This document shows positions 33,501 to 42,544 of a stretch of 64,000 nt of DNA, piece after piece. The position numbers and the translations under genes are program-made. Below the pieces are notes generated by a model. The model ran no database searches and had not been told where the DNA came from. It saw only the letters and a list, made by a program, of their open reading frames with translations. Source of the stretch: Yponomeuta sedellus (Eukaryota; Arthropoda; Insecta; Lepidoptera; Yponomeutidae). Location of the stretch: positions 3,483,816-3,547,815 of the forward strand of contig OW203729.1 in assembly GCA_934045075.1 (NCBI GenBank), written 5' to 3'. Each line of letters opens with the position of its first letter. The stretch's first letter is position 1.

Positions 33501-36500
33501 GACTCCAGTAGCTGTAAGTTCAGTTTGGTTTGGCAAGTTATTTAGTATTATAGGGGGGCGATGACTAAATTATTTTACTTTATACTTTATTGTACGCACA
33601 ACAATACGTACTAAAGCACAACATTATAAAAATAACAAAAGTGTAGGTAAGTACATGACGAGCAAATTTCATATGAAATCTATTTCAGCCAACCCTTGAT
33701 GTGTTATACGGACATTATAAACGATATTTTTGTATAGAGGAAACACCTTAACTCCAGCAGCTGTAAGTTCAGATTGGCTTGGCAAGTTAATTAGAACTTA
33801 AGGTGGAACGACAAAATTGTTTTAGTTAGAGGAAGGACCTTAACTCCAGGTGCTGTGAGTTCCATTTGGCCTGGGAACTTATTTCGTCGTTTACCCTCTT
33901 TCGGGGTCTCTCGCCATCGGCATTCACGGGCAGACATTATCAGACAGGAATTCCATTTTAGGACTTGAGTGCATTATTCTCTTTCACATATAATTTGGGT
34001 TTGAATGTTGCGTTTTTGTTTACGTAAAAAACTTTATTTATCTGTACAAATGGGTTTGTTTTTTAATTTTGAGAGGCTTTTGTCACTTGATGACCATATC
34101 CGCCACATCGTAATTCTTATTAGATACTTAAACTAACGGTATTATTTATAAAAATACTATATTCCACTAATCCACCCCTAGAGGCGTATTATTTAATCTG
34201 TGGTTACGTCTTTTCCTTGCAAAATGTCCACCACAGACTAGTGAGCGTATGTCTGTACTTACACCACACACTTCTTCTTTATAGATTCTTTTCTACATAA
34301 TCTATTTATTGTGCAATTAACAAAACTGACGTTCATTAAAAAAGTTGAATTGCATAAAAGGGTTCTGTGATTGCTCTCCGGTCAGTGGGCAGACCAGCCC
34401 CACGGTCGGACGATGTCGTTGAGTCGGCACAGTGTCCGTGGATCTGGCAATGGATCTTGAGAGACATTTGGGTCAAAAAGCCATCAATCTCAAATAATGC
34501 GAAATATCTAATTCTCATAATTGACAACATTTCAAAATTGTATGGAGCTCTAATTCGAAAACCATTTCGAGATTTGGCTTTGTAAAGCACGTAAAAATTT
34601 ATTTCAGTTTTTTCTGTGGTTGCATTTCCGAGAAAATGATAAAAACACAAAAATACGCTGATGACGTCACACCATGGCTGTCAGTGAACATGCCTGTGCC
34701 ACGATAAAAAAAAAGTCAATTTCAAGATCTAACCTAAAAAATTACTTTGTGTGTATTTAGTAATTTTTCGATACGAAATGATGGGCGATGATGTGACAAC
34801 TTGGAAACCAATGAAACTGCAGTATTGCTTCGTGAACAGATTGAACAAAATTGAGTAGAGAAATAAATTTGAGACTACACAAAGTTTGTTTACGTTACGC
34901 AAGGCAAGCCACACAACATAAGTATCAGGGTTACCATACTTTATACTTACCATTATAAATAACCTTGAAAAAGTAGCTACAAAAGTAACAAACTGGCAGC
35001 AAAAACACTCCGAACGCAGATAAAGGCTTTGCCAACACAAAATGCATTTAAAAAAAGGAACAACTACATACATAAGGGATGATGAATTGAACTGAGCTGA
35101 TTAAATTGTATAAAAGAAAAACATATTTGCAGATGTTAAAAAAATACAGAAACTGTTTTTTAACATGGCCCTGGCAATACTAAAATGACGTTTGTTTGTA
35201 ACTATGTTTTTTTAGGATATAAGGCAAAAGAAAACATATTGTGAGCCTCGTTGTTTCGTCACTTCCGGTAAAAATATTTTAAACTTTAAAATTTAAAAAA
35301 TATAAGAAAACGTGCGTGTTTCAGAAAATAAAAAAATATGGGTCGTTTTATTTTGTATCTAGTTTCCTTTAAGACAATAAAAAACGTATGCTAAAAAAAT
35401 GAAATGTTGTCAATTCAAACTATTAGATCAAAGAAAAATTGGCGTGATCTCGCGAGTTTAAGATTTCACTCGAGCATAAAACGTCTTTTCACGAACTTCT
35501 GCAGGTTATCTGGCCAGCGAAATAAAAAGCCGTTTAGCAGACAATTCTTTGTACGTTTTGTGCTTCTTGAGGAGCTACTTTCAAAATAATTCTTAATGAT
35601 GGCGTAGTTTATTCAAATACTGTGATTATTTGCAAGATTAAACTGACAATCATAAACTCGCGAGATCTCGCCTGAGCCCCAATCTCGTGACATTGCATTT
35701 CCCATCAGTGGGCAGCAGTAGGCTAGTGATGATTATGAGTTATGTTACAAGAACTCTGTAAATAAATAAATGATGATGAGGCTGGGCTGGGCAAGAACCG
35801 GTCGTCGTTCGGTGGGAAGACCACTTGCCCGTTGGAGGGATGACATTAAAAAAGCGGCCGGGGGTAAGTGGTCGAGATTGGCTAGGGACCGGGAGAGTTG
35901 GCGTGAAATGGAAGAGGCCTATACCCAGCAGTGGGCTTCATTCATGGGCTGGATAGATAGATAGATAGAGGCTGGGCGCAGGCTGAGGCGCAGGCTGCCC
36001 GTGCTGCGGCGCAGGCGACGCAGCACGGGCAGCGCCGATTTTGTAAAGCATAGAACGTCATTGAGCTACGTACGCTGCGGCGCAGGCGCGTGCGACGCAG
36101 ACATGCGTCTGCCCTGCTCTGCGTCTCGTTGTTATGCCGGCACAGACTTCTGCGCGACGCGTGCACGTCGAGGCGTGTTTACTAACAATTTTGTTGCAAT
36201 GGCAGAACATTTAATTGAATTAGTCTGCTTCTTCTTCTTCTTTTCGTGTCGGCGATTCGACCATTTTATATTTTTCCTGTCCAATAGTTGACTACTGCAA
36301 TTGCAGCAGCGTTGGCCTCTGTTAGGTCCTTGAGGGCACAATGGGCATTGGAGCAGGTGCACCATGGATTGTGATGAGGCTCCATAATCACATTGCTCCT
36401 CTGTTGGTGCAATATAACCATACCTGCTTAGGTTTTGTCTGCAGCGACCTACTTGGGTCCGGAGTCCGTTGAGTGACTGCCATTGCAGATCGGAACCCGT

Positions 36501-37945
36501 TGGGAGCCTCTCTTGGGGGTTTACAAAACCTGTGGGTACGGGATGTTTTAATTTAAATTTAATTAGTTTGTTTGTATGATACAAATCATCCAGACTATTC
36601 AAAAAAGACATTGAATGAGTTATTATTGGTGAGAATTGCCAAGGAATGGAGCGAGTAGTTGCGTCGCAGCATGCGGAGGGGGGCTATGTCTGCCTCAACT
36701 GCCCTCCCCTGTACTGAACTGTGCTGCGTCTCAGAATACGCCCAGCCTGATGATTGTTCTCCGCAGGTGATTCCCCGATCCGCGAAGCCGTCGACGCAAC
36801 GACAGAGACGCGAGTGGAAGACGGGAAGCTCCTGTTCGAGCGGCGCTGGTTCCATCGCGGCCAGAGTGTGTACGTGGAGGGGATCGAACTGCCGCGGTGC
36901 GCCGGCCACATACACGCCATCACGGACGAAGCGGTGAGAGACCATTGACTAGTTTTTTTTTAAATAAATTCGTTAAGGGTCTCCTTTGAAATCTTAAAAA
37001 GTATGTCTCTAACAGGAATAATGTTACTTCGAACTTTTAACATCATAAATCTTAACACCTGTGACAACAATTTGTAGAACCTACAGACAGTATAACAACC
37101 TGATCGAATTACGCTAGAAACGGGCGTTTTTGGCAAAACTGCCTTAAAATCTTATAAATACTTGAACCTAGGTTCTTGTCAGTATGTTCTTAAAAGAGCT
37201 ACTACTTTTGTTAAGATTTATAACTTTTACTTTTTCCAAAGATGCATTAAAACATGTTTATTTTTCCATTATTATATTCCCTACAAGCTAGTCTCTTCCT
37301 AAAATGGTTTAGACTTATTAGATATTTAACTTCAGTGAAAGACTTTGTTAGTTAGACTGAGTTCTCCACACTTAGCCTCAAGGTTGGGCCATTGTACATG
37401 TACATAGCAGGCGTTAAGCTATGTTAACACTTCAAACACAGGGGTTTCATCACAATGTTTTTCTTCACCTTGCGAATGTACATAACTTAAGAAACAAATT
37501 CATCGGATTTGAACCCACCACCTCATGATTGAGAAACTGGCGTTATACTGCTCTGCTCTACCACCTCTCTTCAGTTTACCGATAGCTTCGATGGCGCATT
37601 GGTTTGGCACGCTGACTGTAAAACCGAAGGTCTCTGGTTCGATTCCTGGCCGGGTCAAACTAGAAAACGAACTTATCTAGTTTGTCTTGGGTCTTGGATG
37701 TTATCTATGTATTTTTTGTATTAAATCTATCATGTAAATTGAGCACCTGTAATACAAGTCATTTAGTTTTACTTTGTATGGAGCTAACGAGATCTGTGTA
37801 ATATGTCCATGAATTTTTATTTATTAATTTACATTTGTATTGTTTGTTTCAGATTGTGATAAAGAAGAGCAACTTAGACCGCCTAAGGATATACACGTCC
37901 CAGCTAGCGCGCGGTAAAGTGACATTAAAGAGACGCGCCTCGTAA
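24416..37945 (+). CDS. Sds3: SDS3/SUDS3 homologue, Sin3-HDAC corepressor subunit (7 coding exons)
   Basis: Joined exons 24416-24551, 25279-25342, 27763-27900, 29977-30154, 32675-32888, 36767-36933 and 37853-37945 give 990 nt, a continuous 329-residue protein plus stop. All six introns are GT-AG and all phases agree. The family scaffolds the Sin3 histone-deacetylase complex in the nucleus through coiled-coil dimerisation. Visible: acidic N-terminus (residues 1-65) with a proline run; coiled-coil Sds3 core about 66-172, including [19 protein letters not shown] and [20 protein letters not shown]; conserved [12 protein letters not shown] across the exon 4/5 join; basic [10 protein letters not shown]; a C-terminal domain (about 258-329) with [15 protein letters not shown] and [13 protein letters not shown]. 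Length matches vertebrate SUDS3 (about 328 aa). The start at 24416 is chosen by resemblance; an in-frame ATG at 24389 would add nine residues. BRMS1-like paralogues are possible but the C-terminus fits SDS3 better. Confidence 0.93.
24552..25278 (+). other. Sds3: SDS3 intron 1
   Basis: 727 bp, GT-AG, phase 1. No repeat family or nested gene identified. Confidence 0.6.
25279..25342 (+). CDS. Sds3: SDS3 coding exon 2
   Basis: A 64-nt exon between an AG at 25277-25278 and a GTAAGT donor at 25343. It encodes [19 protein letters not shown], which resembles the DTEDASETD segment known in vertebrate SUDS3. Phase 1 in, phase 2 out. Confidence 0.9.
25438..26010. repeat. 90-bp tandem array in SDS3 intron 2
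   Basis: About 6.5 units starting GCACTCAATGTGATTTTATT; starts at 25438, 25528, 25619, 25709, 25800 and 25890. Odd and even units differ consistently (CTATATTACGCACACC versus CTATGTTATGCACACT), a two-unit higher-order repeat of about 181 bp. Confidence 0.93.
26690..26790. repeat. Short dispersed repeat in SDS3 intron 2
   Basis: GTACCTTATCACAGTCAAAA through AGGTTCTAACGTG is also present at 60910-61000 in the same orientation, with about 85% identity by eye. Confidence 0.6.
26905..26945. repeat. Perfect 14-bp GC hairpin
   Basis: CGGCGCGGCGCTCG (26905-26918) and CGAGCGCCGCGCCG (26932-26945) pair perfectly around a 13-nt loop. It lies in a GC-rich block (about 26820-27020) inside SDS3 intron 2. 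Confidence 0.85.
27397..27588. repeat. 32-bp tandem array in SDS3 intron 2
   Basis: Six units of GTTTGACTCTTCATACAGTC plus CAACAGTGTCTG-type sequence. It ends 174 bp before exon 3. Confidence 0.92.
27763..27900 (+). CDS. Sds3: SDS3 coding exon 3
   Basis: Acceptor CCCCAG ends at 27762; donor GTTAGT starts at 27901. It encodes the first Sds3 coiled coil ([19 protein letters not shown], then [17 protein letters not shown]). Phase 2 in, phase 2 out. Confidence 0.93.
27927..27988. repeat. Tandem duplication just inside SDS3 intron 3
   Basis: TTTCTTATACTCGGAAAGTA with following GTGTGGTTTT occurs twice in a row, 25 bp after exon 3. Confidence 0.85.
28505..29165 (-). repeat. Inverted diverged copy of the TAGGGTTCCGTACC repeat
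   Basis: TGCCAAGTGCGAGCCGGC (28513-28530) matches the terminus at 6540 in reverse. The GACAGACAGACCGACGG run (29109-29125) matches its 5' part. The foldback at 28549-28898 interrupts it. Confidence 0.45.
28549..28898. repeat. Foldback element with nested 38-bp perfect palindrome
   Basis: Outer ends CCACAAGCCTTGTGG (28549) and CCACAAGGCTTGTGG (28884-28898) are inverse copies. Inside, 28678-28715 and 28798-28835 are perfect 38-bp inverse copies around an 82-nt centre that itself has a GTCCCGG/CCGGGAC stem. Confidence 0.85.
29977..30154 (+). CDS. Sds3: SDS3 coding exon 4
   Basis: Acceptor CCCCAG ends at 29976; donor GTATGT starts at 30155. It encodes the second coiled-coil part ([35 protein letters not shown]) and ends in phase 0. 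The last 31 nt plus the start of the intron are copied twice more downstream (see the repeat entry at 30155-31190). Confidence 0.93.
30155..31190. repeat. Sds3: Tandem copies of the exon 4/intron 4 junction
   Basis: The last 31 nt of exon 4 are repeated without change at 30535-30565 and 30934-30964, each followed by GTATTG in place of GTATGT. Units are about 400 bp and also include early intron sequence (AAGAAGAC ... CATACAAACATAGTTGGT) and the block GACTTGTTGGATCGCCATGA. Shorter CAGTATGGAGCT copies occur near 30381 and 30780. The copies would encode [10 protein letters not shown] if used. Confidence 0.92.
31345..31413. repeat. Perfect 29-bp hairpin (MITE-like)
   Basis: 31345-31373 and 31385-31413 pair perfectly around 11 nt (arm includes TTACCTCGACGTTTCGACGA). 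It sits in SDS3 intron 4. Confidence 0.85.
31570..31740 (+). repeat. Family C SINE, plus orientation
   Basis: tRNA-like head ACCACGTTGGTCCAGCGGTT with B-box AGTTCGATTTTGGC, then the body with GTCCTAGTTTGGGACCAG. It lies in SDS3 intron 4. Confidence 0.65.
32345..32600 (-). repeat. Family F element, inverted
   Basis: Reverse complement of 3909-4172: AATTCTTCCCGCGGGTGTAA, CCCCAACCCGCATGCCCTG and, at its end, CTAATATAGCCTGAAGAA. It ends about 75 bp before SDS3 exon 5. Confidence 0.85.
32675..32888 (+). CDS. Sds3: SDS3 coding exon 5
   Basis: Acceptor CTCCAG ends at 32674; perfect donor GTAAGT starts at 32889. It encodes [16 protein letters not shown], the basic KRRKP block and [19 protein letters not shown], then a proline/histidine stretch. 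It ends in phase 1. The exon is GC-rich compared with its introns. Its last 24 or so nt and the donor are repeated about ten times in the next kilobase. Confidence 0.92.
32872..33880. repeat. Sds3: 92-bp tandem array of the exon 5/intron 5 junction
   Basis: Unit starts (CCTTAACTCC) at 32872, 32964, 33056, 33129, 33221, 33313, 33405, 33497, 33746 and 33838; the spacing is 92 bp except for one deletion and one 150-bp insertion. The first unit begins inside exon 5. Later units repeat the last 24 or so exon bases and the donor; GCAGCTGTAAGT is intact at about 33140, 33416 and 33757, and altered elsewhere. Confidence 0.95.
33575..33735. repeat. Insertion inside the 92-bp array
   Basis: About 150 bp starting TACTTTATTGTACGCACAAC interrupts the array between the eighth and ninth units. 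It resembles a LINE 3'-end segment; identity uncertain. Confidence 0.4.
34366..34470 (+). pseudogene. RTE-type LINE fragment in SDS3 intron 5
   Basis: [20 protein letters not shown] matches the RxxGRPxxRWxDDV segment of RTE ORF C-termini. The frame decays afterwards. Confidence 0.5.
35762..35970 (+). pseudogene. RTE-type LINE 3' end with GATA tail
   Basis: [39 protein letters not shown] and [14 protein letters not shown] form the RTE C-terminus in an open frame to a stop. A (GATA)n run follows at 35952-35968, as expected for a 3' tail of this clade. Confidence 0.8.
35994..36033. repeat. Perfect 15-bp GC hairpin
   Basis: 35994-36008 pairs with 36019-36033 (CTGCCCGTGCTGCG against CGCAGCACGGGCAG) around a 10-nt loop, 25 bp after the GATA tail. 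The motif GCGGCGCAGGCG recurs at about 36077. Confidence 0.85.
36230..36605 (-). pseudogene. Non-LTR retrotransposon RT C-terminal fragment
   Basis: The minus frame reads [20 protein letters not shown], then a zinc-knuckle-like [19 protein letters not shown], as in Jockey/CR1-type C-termini. After a frame shift it gives [11 protein letters not shown], and the strand ends in a (GAA)n tail at 36230-36243. It lies in SDS3 intron 5. Confidence 0.7.
36767..36933 (+). CDS. Sds3: SDS3 coding exon 6
   Basis: Acceptor TCTCCGCAG ends at 36766; donor GTGAGA starts at 36934. It encodes the C-terminal Sds3 domain: [20 protein letters not shown] and [14 protein letters not shown]. Phase 1 in, phase 0 out. 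Confidence 0.92.
37365..37570 (-). repeat. Family D SINE, inverted
   Basis: CTCAAGGTTGGGCCATTGTA ... CGAATGTACATAACTTAAGA and a minus-strand tRNA-like head (B-box GGGTTCAAATCC). SDS3 intron 6. Confidence 0.7.
37590..37760 (+). repeat. tRNA-derived SINE of another type
   Basis: GATGGCGCATTGGTTTGGCA (A-box side) and GGTCTCTGGTTCGATTCCTG (B-box) resemble tRNA, followed by TTGGGTCTTGGATGTTATCT and an AT-rich tail. It ends about 90 bp before exon 7. No other copy seen here. Confidence 0.6.
37853..37945 (+). CDS. Sds3: SDS3 coding exon 7 and stop
   Basis: Acceptor TTTCAG ends at 37852. Thirty codons followed by TAA at 37943-37945 encode [20 protein letters not shown] and a basic tail, the conserved C-terminus of SDS3 proteins. 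Confidence 0.92.
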   Translation: MVIKKSNLDRLRIYTSQLARGKVTLKRRAS

Positions 37946-38974
37946 ACCCAGTGCTATCTCGTTCAGACCCATACGTTGTGCGAACGCGCGAGTGAGACCG
38001 CTGCTCAATGTGTACAGGTTAGATGCTAGAAGTGTGTTTGTGGGCTCGTCCGTCAGAAATTGTGTATCAAGATTAATTTAAATGCGTCTCGGAAAGAGAA
38101 ATCTTCAGTTATTTAATGAATTTTATATGAAATGATCCAGCTTGTGAAAGGTAAGAAGTGATTTGACAGATTCTTTTCTTGTTACGTTGATAATGAATTT
38201 TGGGCCGTCGCAATTTGAAGAGTGAGACAGCGCTCTGTGATCTGTATATTGCGTCTCGTTCACTCTTTCTTCACATGATCATAGGCTAAATCTATTGGTG
38301 TACAAAGGTGTAAGTGAGGTGATAGGTCTTCTTGTCTCACTTGCACATTCTAGTCCATAGTTTATGTCCATGATTGGCAAATGAACTTATTTTGACAGTA
38401 TTTTTCTTGTAAATATGTTTGACATGAAGTTCATTGTGATGTGTAAAAAGTCTTCAGTGTTTTAAAGGCCGAAACTGTATTTTGAATATATTTCTGAGCA
38501 GGTTTACTTTATATTATTTTTTAAACTATAGTATGTATTTTTTTCTCTACGGATGCAAGATTGTAAATATAGTTAGAGAGAATGTTTAATGTTAAAATGA
38601 CAAATGAGAACAAGATCTTTTGAATTTTATTATACATAATGTATTATAAGTACGAAAACTTTGTATTATTTGTTGTCCGATTTATTTCTATATGATTTAG
38701 CGCCATCTGTTGTCCAGTAGCGCAGCATTTTGTAAAACTTACAGTTCAAGTAGTTCCATAATTTCGTCCAAAATCGCGGTGGCGCTAGTGGTCGCTTCTA
38801 TTAGTTTCAATCCAGTAGACGCATGCAGAAGTCCTCAGAAATCTACTTGTAAGGTGCTCTTCAAACTAATAACCCATTTAGTAACTAAACTTTGAAGGCA
38901 ATTTTTATTTTGATACGATTTTAAACCTCCCATGAGTTAAAGAGAGACTGGACTCGGTCATAATGCAGAATAAA
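37946..38974 (+). other. Sds3: Probable SDS3 3' untranslated region
   Basis: About 1 kb with no significant ORF follows the stop codon. The first clear AATAAA poly(A) signal is at 38969-38974, so a roughly 1-kb 3' UTR is plausible. The end is inferred, not demonstrated. Confidence 0.4.
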
Positions 38975-39307
38975 AATTGTAATTATGTTGACACATTTTT
39001 TAGTTGACCGTAGTTAAAACAGGTGTTAAACCTTCGAGATAGACTAGTGGTTTCGTTTTATTTGTCTACGAGTCAAATTGGGGCTTTGGTCTATAGCCCC
39101 AATTTAAGATTCTAACCAGTGATAATTAACGCCACTGATGGAACAAAAAACACAAACATCGTAGATTCGTTTTTGCACCATGAACACATTGTAGAAAAAA
39201 ACCATTGTACATTGCTGTTGATGTTCATATGTTCAGACGTTGAGAGCTACAAAGGGGCTAACAAATTTTTTAGCACTAACCCGATATTCGGGGGGCGGGG
39301 GTCAGTG

Positions 39308-39661
39308 AAGCGCTCGTGCCCTAGGCGAACCGAGTGATTGGAATCAATCACTTGAGTCGAGCAACAACAGGCGCGGTAAGTTGCAGGATGGGTAACCGTC
39401 CCGTGACTACCGCTAGTGGCATTTTTCCGAGCGCGTCCGTGCTTCGCAAGGCACGTTAAGCCGTTGGTGCCGGCTGTCATGTAATGGCAGTCGTTAAGCC
39501 ATGTCAGCGGCTTATCGGCGGCTTGATAACATCTGACAGTAAGGCCCGCCACTGTCTTACAATCCTCCACCAACCCGGACTTGGCCCCCGTGGTGGAGTA
39601 TGGCCTAACTTTCCCGAAGAGACCCTTGCCCCAGCAGTGAGGACATACAAGGGTTGATAAC
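39308..39661 (+). repeat. Family A (5S-like) retroposon, near full length
   Basis: Starts AAGCGCTCGTGCCCTAGG and ends GGGTTGATAACG. The direct repeat GTCAGTG flanks it (39301-39307 and 39662-39668). The 5S-like segment is at about 39357-39400. Confidence 0.88.
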
Positions 39662-39668
39662 GTCAGTG

Positions 39669-39750
39669 GATACGGACGGCACAAGACCGCGAAGCTTGGA
39701 AAGCCATGAGGGAGGCTATGTCCTGCAGTGGGCGTCAAATGGCTGATGAT
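39669..39750 (+). pseudogene. RTE-type LINE tail fragment
   Basis: QDREAWKAMREA and a TGATGATGAA tail fit the end of an RTE ORF; it adjoins the family A insertion. Confidence 0.45.
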
Positions 39751-40470
39751 GAATCTGACCATAGTGTAGAACTATAAAATAAAATCCTTATAGCGCGAGA
39801 ACTAAATTAAATTCAGTAGAATAAAATGAAGTCACTGGAGACTGGCGATCCTAACTCAAGACCGCAAGAAAAAAATAATAATGAAACCATTTGCAGTCAG
39901 CAAACACAAGTTACGAATTTGGTGATCATGAATTTGCACTCGAGCCTTTTTCTGTAAATCAATGGTTCCTAACCTTTTTTGACCAAGGATTGTTTTGTTG
40001 CTAGCAAAGACAAGAAACTGAAAAAAACCTTGTCATAGTCATAATTTTAATTCAATTTTTCATAGAATTCGGTGGCGTTAATTTTCAAAGTTGAAAAAAA
40101 AAATTAAGAATAATGAACTTTCGAGAATTTCTTTAACTATCGATACAACGTACTGAATCATATATTTTTCAGATTTTGTAATTTTAATAACACGTTTCAT
40201 AAACAAATCTATTGAAATATATGTTAAATATATTTTAGTTCAACAGATGATAGTAATTGGCATAGATGTATTCACCACATCGCGTTCGACGTACATGGCT
40301 TCAAAATCTTTATTGGCTCTTACGGTCGACCGGCGCCTCGTTAACATCTGTGTGCAAAATCGAAATATCTACTGAACTTTGCCGTACAATTGCCTTTCTA
40401 GCTCAATATTGGCACTGAATATCTACTGAAATGCTGTATCCACTATGTGTGATATATATTACGTTCACGC
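39751..40470. other. Spacer, nothing recognised
   Basis: AT-rich with no ORF or clear repeat. Confidence 0.4.
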
Positions 40471-40474
40471 CTTA

Positions 40475-40675
40475 TAACATAACATTTACATACAAGCACA
40501 TACATTGCTTCTGGCCCCACACTAGGATACCCTGTGCCGTGGGAACCAGAAACAACGACATCACAAACATGTAAATATCCAAGACCTGGGTTTTTTTTTG
40601 TTCCCAGCCGGGATTCGAACCCGGGACCTCTTGCATGGTAGGCAGACGCGGTACCGCTACGCCACAGAGGTCGTC
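40475..40675 (-). repeat. Family B SINE
   Basis: Nearly identical to 13035-13245: body TTGCTTCTGGCCCCACACTA and minus-strand head GACCTCTGTGGCGTAGCGGT with GGGTTCGAATCCCGG. Confidence 0.87.
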
Positions 40676-41495
40676 TATACATATCTATACTTATGGCAGA
40701 GCTATACCCTTCCGCTTTGGCACACAGATGTATAATCAAGTCGCTACAGCGCATGGTCCGCGGACGACAGGCTGGGAACCCTTGCTCTATACCGAGAATC
40801 TTTTAGCCTTTCGCCCCGGGTATAAACCAGACATGTTTTATTTATGTTTGAACCATTAGGTTGTAAAGTTTGAACCGTTACACGTTCATTAATTACGTGA
40901 GGTGTTTTTGGGTTTTAAAGCATAGGACCCTCCCCTCCCCTTTGGACTTTAGTGAGATATAGGGCCGATTTCTGAAATGAGAATTTCACCAAGTTTGTTA
41001 AATTCGAAGAGACAGTACAGTACTACATATCATAAAAGTCCCTTCGGGGATCTACGTTCGCGCAGACTAGGAAGAAGTGTAACGAAAGTACCCGAAGCTA
41101 TAAGTACATTCAAAGGTGTTAAGGTGCAGAATTGATTGCCTATTTCGCTAACGCTAATATTGCCAACTGCATCGATGACGTTGAATCAACCAATAGCAAC
41201 AAAGGCGCGCGCCCTGCCATAAAATGAAACTATCTGATTGGTCGATCAACTTGCCGCACATCCAAAATTTGGTCATCTGCGCAGGTACATCCGCGAGACT
41301 TATTTCTGGTGTAGCACTGTACAGTTACAGTTAACTATTTACTTAGGTAAATTCTCAATTCAGAAACTATGTCTCTTTTTAAAGTTGGGAGTCTTAGATT
41401 AGTTAGGGTTCTGTAGGATGAATTTTTTTCTAGCCTACAAATTTGTTGTGGGCGTAGGAAACCATTTTTCGATTGAGGGCTTCGTTTGCAAAATA
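40676..41495. other. Spacer, nothing recognised
   Basis: No homologous ORF or clear repeat was identified. Confidence 0.35.
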
Positions 41496-41504
41496 AAGCT
41501 TAAT

Positions 41505-41869
41505 CGTTATCAACCCTTGTATGTCCCCACTGCTGGGGCACGGGTCTCTTCCTGCATCGCAGGAAGGTTAGGCCATACTCCACCACGGGGGCCAAGTCCG
41601 GGTTGGTGGAGGATTGTAAGACAGTGGCGGGCCTTACTGTCAGAAGTTATCAAGCCGCCCATAAGGCCTCTGACATGGCTTAACGACTGCCATTATATGA
41701 CAGCCGGCACCAACGGCTTAGCGTGCCTTGCGAAGCACGGAAGCGCTCGAAAAAATGCCACTAGCGGTAGTCACGGGACGCTCACCCATCCCGTACCTGA
41801 CCGCGCCTGTTGTTGCTTAACCAAGTGATTGATTCCAATCACTCGGTTCGCCTAGGCCACGAGCGCTTC
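41505..41869 (-). repeat. Family A (5S-like) retroposon, full-length reference copy
   Basis: 365 bp between 9-bp duplications AAGCTTAAT (41496-41504 and 41870-41878). On the minus strand it starts TGAAGCGCTCGTGGCC, then has TTAAGCAACAACAGGCGCGG and GGTACGGGATGGGTGAGCG. These resemble the internal promoter region of 5S rRNA (GTTAAGCAAC, GGATGGGTGACCG). It ends GGGTTGATAACG. No coding capacity. Confidence 0.9.
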
Positions 41870-42019
41870 AAGCTTAATACTTTACCGAAAACCGAACGCA
41901 ATTTTTTATTAGAGTAGGGCGTCCTCGCTCTTTCCTGTCTAAAGAAACGTGTTGTAGAATCTGAAAAAATCAGGGCAGTAGCACGTAAAATTAACTTATT
42001 AATTGTATTTTTTATTTTT

Positions 42020-42212
42020 AACATAACATAATATAGAGCCACATACATTGCTTGTGGCCCCACACTAAGATTCCCTGAGTCGTGTGAACCAGAAACAGCG
42101 ACATCACAAACATGTAAACATTCAAGACCTGGGGTTTTTTTTTGTCCCCAGCCGGGGTTCGAACCCGGAACCTCTCGCATGGTAGGCAGATGCGCTACCG
42201 CTGCGCCACACG
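42020..42212 (-). repeat. Family B SINE
   Basis: Third copy, with GGGTTCGAACCCCGG on the minus strand and a T-run at 42133-42143. Confidence 0.83.
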
Positions 42213-42544
42213 TCATAGGATAAAAAGGGATGACAATCCGATTCGGTTTTACGCCAAATTTACCTCTGCTTAAGGGAGACGCCCCGCATATCCTTGCAAG
42301 CCTCACGTCGTCGGCCATGATTTAGTGCGCCCGACAGAGCGATAAAGCTTTTAAATATGTCCCACCAACGATCTGACCGTCTTGACAATCGTTTTGTACG
42401 CTGTTAAGAACGGTAGGCAGGGCGGTGTCATGTTTGAAAGGTGCTCATTGATTTATTGAGGAGTCGCAAAGTTTGCAAAGGCGAAGAAAAATATTAAGTG
42501 AAAATTTGTATATAATATAGGCTCGCGATGCTCATACATAGTTG
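42213..42544. other. Spacer, nothing recognised
   Basis: No ORF or repeat identified beyond its flanking SINEs. Confidence 0.4.

Noticed and set aside
36001..36291. 96-codon frame on the plus strand
   Set aside because: Runs over the GC hairpin and the end of a LINE fragment; no domain.
38710..38895. 61-codon frame in the SDS3 3' region
   Set aside because: Short, serine-rich, no homology; most likely 3' UTR.
39075..39105. Small 11-bp hairpin (AAATTGGGGCT/AGCCCCAATTT)
   Set aside because: A terminator-like look has no meaning for a Pol II gene here and there is no Pol III gene next to it.
39247..39762. 171-codon minus-strand frame
   Set aside because: It spans a family A retroposon and the same chance frame recurs in other copies, broken at different points.
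41418..42318. Frames of 136 and 159 codons
   Set aside because: Composed of family A and family B SINE sequence read through.
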